Below are positions 59,538 to 64,000 of a stretch of DNA of 64,000 bases, in pieces. The notes under the pieces are model-generated. The model was not told the DNA's origin, made no database searches, and saw only the letters and a program-made list of their open reading frames with translations. Source of the DNA: Blastococcus sp. TF02A-26 (lineage in GTDB: Bacteria; Actinomycetota; Actinomycetes; Mycobacteriales; Geodermatophilaceae); the NCBI RefSeq assembly GCF_003319125.1, contig NZ_QOHG01000001.1, positions 367,944-431,943 of the forward strand. The letters are read 5' to 3'. Positions within the stretch are counted from its first letter, which is position 1, and every line of letters starts with the position of its first letter. The position numbers and the translations under genes were made by a program.

Positions 59538-60686
59538 TCAGGCGGTGCGGTCGGGGTGGAGGAGGACCTTGGTCCAGCCCTCGGCGCGGTCGTCGAAGTG
59601 GCGGTAGCCGTCGACGGCCTCGTCGAGCCGCAGCTCGTGGCTGACGATCCACGACGGCGTCGCCCGGCCGCTGGTGATCAGGTCGCGCAGCTGCCGGTTG
59701 TAGCGCTTGACCGGCGCCTGACCGGTGCCCATGGACTGCCCCTTCGTGAAGAAGGTGCCGTACTGCCACGGGATCCGGCCCTCCTTGGCCAGGTCGCTCG
59801 CGGCGCCGGGGTCCTGCGGCATGTAGACGCCGACCACGCCGATCCCGCCGGTGGACCGGACCACCTGCGCGAGGTTGTCCAGCACCAGCTCCGGGTGCTC
59901 CTGGCCCGAGGGGTCGTGCGCCTGGTAGCCGACCGCCTCGACACCGCGGTCGACACCGCGGCCGCCGGTCGCGTCCAGCAGCTGCTCGACCGGGTCGTGC
60001 GCGCTGAAGTCGACCGGGGTGGCGCCGAACTTCTCGGCCAGGGCGAGCCGGTCGGTCTCCTTGTCGACGACGAACACCTGCGAGGCGCCGCGGAGCACGG
60101 CGCTGTGCGCGGCCATCAGGCCGACGGGGCCGGCGCCGAAGACGGCGACCCGGTCGCCGGGCTGGAAACCGGAGAGCTCGACGCCGTGCCAGCCGGTCGG
60201 GAAGACGTCGGAGAGCATCGTGTAGTCGTTCTCGTGCTCGGTGCCCTCCGGCAGGGTGAGCAGGTTGACGTCCGCCCACGGCACCCGTAGGTACTCCGCC
60301 TGGCCGCCGTCGTAGGGGCCCATGTTGGCGTAGCCGTACGCCGCGCCGTCCATGCCCTCGGTGGGGTTGGCCCGCAGGCAGAACGACGTCCAGCCCGTGG
60401 TGCAGTTCCGGCAGGTCCCGCAGGCGATGTTGAACGGCACCGACACGCGGTCACCGACCCGGATGCGGTCGACAGCGGGGCCGACCGCCTCGACGACGCC
60501 CATGTTCTCGTGGCCGAGGACCTTGCCCTCCTCCACGCTCGTCCGGCCCTCGTACATGTGCAGGTCCGAGCCGCAGATGTTCGTGGTGGTGATGCGGACG
60601 ACGGCGTCGGTGGGCGCCTGGATGGTCGGGTCGGGCACCTCCTCGACGGCGACGGACTTCGGGCCGCGGTAGACGACAGCCTTCAC
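59538..60686 (-). CDS. Zinc-dependent alcohol dehydrogenase (second copy of the branch)
   Basis: 382 aa. Catalytic zinc ligands Cys38 and His59-Glu60; structural zinc CGTCRNCTTGWTSFC; cofactor site VAVFGAGPVGLMAAHSAVLRGA. The first 40 residues follow the same MKAVVYRG...VPDPTIQAPTDA pattern as the 50.9-kb enzyme, and both end in GWTKVLL/V-DP, so they are paralogues of the formaldehyde/threonine-dehydrogenase-like group. GTG 60686 has AGGAGG eight nucleotides upstream. Divergent from the hemerythrin-esterase gene with a 262-bp gap. Confidence 0.87.
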   Translation of the reverse strand: MKAVVYRGPKSVAVEEVPDPTIQAPTDAVVRITTTNICGSDLHMYEGRTSVEEGKVLGHENMGVVEAVGPAVDRIRVGDRVSVPFNIACGTCRNCTTGWTSFCLRANPTEGMDGAAYGYANMGPYDGGQAEYLRVPWADVNLLTLPEGTEHENDYTMLSDVFPTGWHGVELSGFQPGDRVAVFGAGPVGLMAAHSAVLRGASQVFVVDKETDRLALAEKFGATPVDFSAHDPVEQLLDATGGRGVDRGVEAVGYQAHDPSGQEHPELVLDNLAQVVRSTGGIGVVGVYMPQDPGAASDLAKEGRIPWQYGTFFTKGQSMGTGQAPVKRYNRQLRDLITSGRATPSWIVSHELRLDEAVDGYRHFDDRAEGWTKVLLHPDRTA

Positions 60687-60850
60687 GGGGGGACCTCCTG
60701 GGGGTTCGGGGAGCGGTGCGCGCCGACGCGGCGGGACACCGGGGACCGGGCAGCGGCGGCTCGTCTCACGACCGGTGCCGGACCCCGGGACTACCCGGGA
60801 CTGGTTGGCACACGCACCGATCCGGGCGTGTACCTGCGGGGACGAGGGGT

Positions 60851-60873
60851 AGGTGGTGCACGACGGACCACCT
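60851..60873. promoter_or_regulatory. Palindrome upstream of the hemerythrin-esterase gene
   Basis: AGGTGGT (60851-60857) is inverted as ACCACCT (60867-60873) with a 9-bp spacer, 76 bp before the start codon, in the 262-bp divergent gap. It could be an operator or hairpin; no promoter boxes were settled. The rest of the gap shows only short GC-rich repeats such as CCCGGGACTA. Confidence 0.35.
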
Positions 60874-60948
60874 GCTGAGGCAGGGCCCGGCCGCCGAGAC
60901 CAGGCGCGTGCCGGCCGTCCCCAGACCCCCATCGCGAGGAGCCCTCCC

Positions 60949-62523
60949 GTGGCGCTGTCCTACCCGACCCAGCCCGGCGACATCGACCACCTGATCGCCG
61001 ACGACCACGCCGTCGTCGAGCGGCAGTTCCAGCACCTCGAGGCCGGCCGCGGCAACCGCCGCGTGCTGGTCGACCAGATCTCCCTCGAGCTCGCGCTGCA
61101 CGCCTTCGCCGAGGAGACCGTCCTCTACCCGATCTGGCCCGAGGTCGGCATGCGCGACGAGCACGACGACGCCGAGCACGAGCACCAGGAGATCAAGGAG
61201 CTGCTCGTCGTCCTGGGCCGCACGGAGCCCGGTGAGGCCGAGTTCGAGCAGGCGCTGACGAAGCTCATGGAGGTCACCCGGCACCACGTCCACGACGAGG
61301 AGGACGAGGAGCTCCCGGAGTTCCGGGAGAAGGCCGGCGCGGAGCGGATGGCCCAGCTCGGCGCGGAGTTCCTGGCCGCCAAGCGGCAGGCGCCCACCCG
61401 GCCGCACCCGCACGCCCCCGACGAGGGCATCGCCGAGCGGATCGCCGGTTTCCTGGCCAAGCCCCTGGACCAGGTGCGCGAGCTGTTGTCGGGCCGGCAG
61501 AAGGAGATGGCCACCGACCCCTCGGGTCTGCTGAACCCGCAGGCGCAGGCGATCGTCGACGCGCACTCCTCCCTCGGCCCGCTGCCGTTCGAGATCCTCG
61601 AGCCGGCGCAGGCCCGGAAGCAGCCGGGTCCCGACGACGCCGTCAAGAAGGTGATGGCGGAGAAGGGGATCGAGGGCCCCGAGCCGGTCGGCTCGGTCGA
61701 GGACCGCACGATCCCCGACGTCGCCGGGGGACAGATGCGGCTGCGCGTCTACACCCCGGCCGACGCTGGCGCCGGCCCGCTGCCGATCGTCATGTGGGTG
61801 CACGGCGGCGGCTGGGTGCTGTTCGACATCGACACCTACGACGCCTCCTGCCGCGGCATCGCCAACAAGACCGGCGCGATCGTCGTCAGCCCCGACTACC
61901 GGCGCGCCCCCGAAGCGGTGTTCCCGGCCGCCCACGACGACGTCCTCGCCGCCTGGCACTGGACCGCCGAGCACGCCGCGGAGCTCGGTGGCGACCCGGG
62001 CCGGATGGCGATCGGCGGCGAGTCCGTGGGCGGCACGATGACCGCGGCCACCTGCCTGCAGCTCGCCTCCGGCGGCGGTCCCCGGCCGCTTGCCGCCGTC
62101 TGCGTCTACCCGCTCACCACCGGCGAGCAGATCGGCGAGTCGATGGAGGACGCCGCCGACGGCCGGCCGCTCAACCGCCCGCTGCTGTCGTGGATGGCGA
62201 TGCACGCCTTCCAGGGCGTCCCGGAGGGCGCGAAGGACCCGCGGGTGGACCTCCTCAACTGGTCCGACGAGCAGCTGCGGACCATGCCGCCCACGCTGGT
62301 CATCACCGACGAGCGCGACGTCCTGCGCAGCGAGGGCCAGCTCTTCACCGAGAAGCTCCAGGCGGCGGGCGTGCCGACCACGCACAGGTACTACGCCGGC
62401 GTCATGCACGAGTTCTTCGGCGCCGCCGCGGTCCTCGACGAGGCCGAGCAGGCCCAGCTCGAGGCGGCGCAGCACCTGCGGCGGGCCTTCGAGGCCCCGG
62501 TGACCGCCGGGGCCGGGCGATGA
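60949..62523 (+). CDS. Hemerythrin HHE domain fused to alpha/beta-hydrolase (HSL-type esterase)
   Basis: 524 aa. Residues 10-130 form a hemerythrin HHE four-helix bundle with metal-ligand candidates His20, His51 with Glu55/56, His78 and the HHVHDEEDE cluster at 112-120. A linker (about 150-245, charged) leads to an alpha/beta-hydrolase of the hormone-sensitive-lipase type: HGGGW (285-289) oxyanion motif, nucleophile Ser359 in GESVGG, then VITDERDVL (Asp) and GVMHEF (His). GTG 60949 has GAGGAG seven nucleotides upstream. The fusion suggests that a diiron centre senses O2, NO or iron while the attached esterase hydrolyses an ester. ATGA overlap with the downstream gene. Confidence 0.85.
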   Translation: MALSYPTQPGDIDHLIADDHAVVERQFQHLEAGRGNRRVLVDQISLELALHAFAEETVLYPIWPEVGMRDEHDDAEHEHQEIKELLVVLGRTEPGEAEFEQALTKLMEVTRHHVHDEEDEELPEFREKAGAERMAQLGAEFLAAKRQAPTRPHPHAPDEGIAERIAGFLAKPLDQVRELLSGRQKEMATDPSGLLNPQAQAIVDAHSSLGPLPFEILEPAQARKQPGPDDAVKKVMAEKGIEGPEPVGSVEDRTIPDVAGGQMRLRVYTPADAGAGPLPIVMWVHGGGWVLFDIDTYDASCRGIANKTGAIVVSPDYRRAPEAVFPAAHDDVLAAWHWTAEHAAELGGDPGRMAIGGESVGGTMTAATCLQLASGGGPRPLAAVCVYPLTTGEQIGESMEDAADGRPLNRPLLSWMAMHAFQGVPEGAKDPRVDLLNWSDEQLRTMPPTLVITDERDVLRSEGQLFTEKLQAAGVPTTHRYYAGVMHEFFGAAAVLDEAEQAQLEAAQHLRRAFEAPVTAGAGR

Positions 62524-63620
62524 GCGGGCAGCCGGCCACCCACGAGACCCTCGGCGGCCTGGAGGTCGTGCACCTCTTCACCGGCGCGATGCCGACCGGT
62601 GTGACCGTCTCGCACGGCGGACGGGTCTTCGTCTGCTACCCGAAGTGGGGCGACGACGTCGGCTTCACCGTCGGCGAGATCCGGGACGGCGAGGAGGTCG
62701 CCTTCCCCTCCCAGGAGCTCAACGACAACCGGTCCGACGCCGATCCCGAGCGGTTGGTGTCCGTGCAGAGCGTCGTGGTCGACCCGGCCGACCGGCTGTG
62801 GGCGCTGGACACCGGCAGCCCGATGTTCCAGCCCACCGAGCACGGCGGCCCGAAGCTGGTCTGCGTCGACCTCACCCGGGACGAGGTCGTGCAGACGATC
62901 CTGTTCCCGACCCGCGTCGCGCTGCCGACGACGTACCTCAACGACGTCCGCTTCGACCTGCGCCGCGGCGAGGCCGGGACGGCGTTCATCACCGACTCCT
63001 CCGACCAGGGCCCGAACGGCATCATCGTCGTCGACCTGGCGACGGGGGAGTCCTGGCGGCGGCTGCACGAGCACCCGAGCACCAAGGCGGTGCAGCCGCC
63101 CGACCTGCGGATGGTCGTGGAGGGCCAGGAGTTCGTCGAGCGCGCCGAGGACGGGACGACGTCGCCCATCTGCATGGGTGCCGACGGCATCGCCATCTCC
63201 GCCGACGGCGAGCGGCTCTTCTACTGCCCGATGGCCGGCCGTCGCTGGTACAGCGTGTCGGTCGACGCGCTGGTCGACCGCGCCCAGGACGACGACGCGG
63301 TGGCCGCCACGGTGCGCGACGAGGGCGACAAGGGCTGCGTCAGCGACGGCCTGGAGACCGACGACGCCGGCCGGCTCTACGTCACCGACGGCGAGCACGA
63401 CGCGATCCACCGGCGGCTGCCCGACGGCTCCTGGGAGACCGCCGTCTCCGATCCGCGGCTGCTGTGGCCCGACACCATGTCGGTCGCCGACGGCTTCCTC
63501 TACGTCACCGCCAACCAGCTGTACCGGCAGGACAAGTACCGGGCCGGCAGGGACGAGCGGCGCAAGCCCTACGTGCTGTTCCGGACCCCGATCGACGCCG
63601 GCCCGGTCCGGCTGCGCTGA
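62520..63620 (+). CDS. Major royal jelly/yellow-family protein
   Basis: 366 aa beta-propeller of the MRJP/yellow family, distant from SMP-30 gluconolactonases. Characteristic segments are LVSVQSVVVDPADRLWALDTGSP, TYLNDVRFDLRRGEAGTAFITDSSD, GIIVVDLATGESWRRLHEH, MGADGIAISADGERLFYCPMAGRRWYSV and PDTMSVADGFLYVTANQLYRQ. There is no signal peptide. Coupled to the hemerythrin-esterase gene (ATGA), so it may act on or bind the product of that esterase, for example a lactone; this is inference. Confidence 0.85.
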   Translation: MSGQPATHETLGGLEVVHLFTGAMPTGVTVSHGGRVFVCYPKWGDDVGFTVGEIRDGEEVAFPSQELNDNRSDADPERLVSVQSVVVDPADRLWALDTGSPMFQPTEHGGPKLVCVDLTRDEVVQTILFPTRVALPTTYLNDVRFDLRRGEAGTAFITDSSDQGPNGIIVVDLATGESWRRLHEHPSTKAVQPPDLRMVVEGQEFVERAEDGTTSPICMGADGIAISADGERLFYCPMAGRRWYSVSVDALVDRAQDDDAVAATVRDEGDKGCVSDGLETDDAGRLYVTDGEHDAIHRRLPDGSWETAVSDPRLLWPDTMSVADGFLYVTANQLYRQDKYRAGRDERRKPYVLFRTPIDAGPVRLR

Positions 63621-63673
63621 CCGTTCACCCGGTCCGGCGCATCCGCCGTCTGCGAGCTGGGTAGCCCTCGGAC

Positions 63674-63877
63674 ATGGCATTCCAGGTGACCGATGTGCAG
63701 AAGGCCCTCAAGGGCGCGGACTACCCGATGGCCGGGCCGGACCTCGCCGAGCTCGCGAAGTCCAACGGAGCCGGCGACGACCTGGTCGAGGCGCTCCGGG
63801 GACTCCGCGAGGTCGAGGGCCCCAACGGCGTGATGAAGGAGCTCAAGGGAGAGCTCGGCGGTCCGACCGGCGACTAG
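63674..63877 (+). CDS. DUF2795-type small protein
   Basis: 67 aa. The pattern VQKALKGADYPMAGPDLAELAKSNGAGDDLVEALRGLREVEGPNGVMKEL matches the DUF2795 group of small actinobacterial proteins, whose function is unknown. ATG 63674 follows the propeller gene by 53 bp. It is probably transcribed separately or with the preceding operon; no terminator was found between them. Confidence 0.7.
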   Translation: MAFQVTDVQKALKGADYPMAGPDLAELAKSNGAGDDLVEALRGLREVEGPNGVMKELKGELGGPTGD

Positions 63878-63975
63878 TGGTCGCGCTCGGAAGTACAGCG
63901 TCGTAAGTTGAGCCGCGTCTCGGCAGGGGGAAGCGCCGAGCCTCCGTGATTCGTCGTGCTCGGAGGCGTGTGCCG

Positions 63976-64000
63976 ATGTCTCGCCTGTCGCCGTATGTGA
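63976..64000 (+). CDS. Possible start of an IS630-type transposase (edge fragment)
   Basis: Only 25 nt remain: ATG TCT CGC CTG TCG CCG TAT GTG A, reading MSRLSPYV. This resembles the first residues of some IS630-like transposases as I remember them. The preceding 98 bp (63878-63975) hold inverted repeats CTCGGC/GCCGAG (63919-63940) and CCTCCG/CGGAGG (63941-63966), but no defined IS end was recognised. Very tentative. Confidence 0.2.

Overview
This window is GC-rich actinobacterial chromosome. Supporting signs are many GTG starts, ATGA/GTGA gene overlaps, PaaX, IclR, ArsR and MarR regulators, a mycothiol-type maleylpyruvate isomerase, an F420/PPOX protein and a c-di-AMP riboswitch ahead of an NlpC/P60 peptidase. 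The combination of aromatic catabolism and abundant STAS, ANTAR and PP2C signalling would fit Geodermatophilaceae or a relative, but that placement is inference. No rRNA, tRNA, CRISPR array or complete insertion sequence was seen.

Layout. (1) 1-9207 is a minus-strand catabolic block: the 3'-truncated boxC (aerobic benzoyl-CoA pathway), a glutamine-synthetase-like ligase, a Rieske oxygenase and a complete branched-chain/aromatic-acid ABC importer (SBP, two permeases, two ATPases). A PaaX-family regulator at 9387 is divergent from the importer. (2) 10258-19877 holds a second PaaX regulator and a divergent operon: FAD aryl-CoA hydroxylase, NDP-forming acyl-CoA synthetase, aryl-acid AMP ligase, FAH hydrolase, maleylpyruvate isomerase and amidohydrolase. 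This resembles the salicylyl-CoA/gentisate (sdg) route but has no gentisate dioxygenase. (3) 20067-25481 holds an ArsR/SRPBCC pair, a CPA1 antiporter, an LLM flavin enzyme and an acyl-CoA ligase. (4) 25524-31412 is a signalling block: two STAS proteins, CheB-like and CheR-PAS proteins, a PAS-GAF-ANTAR regulator and a coiled-coil protein, with no chemoreceptor or flagellar gene. (5) 31578-36206 holds fused isobutyryl-CoA mutase (IcmF), a MarR regulator and a BtuF-like protein without a signal peptide. (6) 36180-42538 is an IclR-linked catabolic cluster: amidohydrolase, CaiB CoA-transferase, citryl-CoA-lyase-like protein, quinone oxidoreductase and intradiol dioxygenase. (7) 42540-43560 is a lower-GC stretch with one orphan gene carrying a glycine zipper. 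(8) 43627-64000 is mixed: mannitol dehydrogenase, an autoregulated Clp-N/HTH protein, NmrA, phospholipase D, nitronate monooxygenase, PP2C phosphatase, two zinc alcohol dehydrogenases, a three-subunit molybdenum hydroxylase, the riboswitch-controlled NlpC/P60 protein, a DsbA-like protein, an HIBADH-like dehydrogenase, a hemerythrin-esterase fusion followed by a royal-jelly-family protein, a DUF2795 protein, and possibly the first codons of a transposase at the right edge.

How the parts fit. The left 20 kb looks like import, CoA activation and hydroxylation of aromatic acids under two PaaX-type repressors, each with a recognisable inverted-repeat site nearby. The most unusual items are the shared operator-like motif between the boxC and importer promoters, two STAS proteins lacking the usual phosphorylated serine, the lower-GC orphan, the hemerythrin-esterase fusion, and a repeated intergenic palindrome at 19.9 and 45.9 kb.
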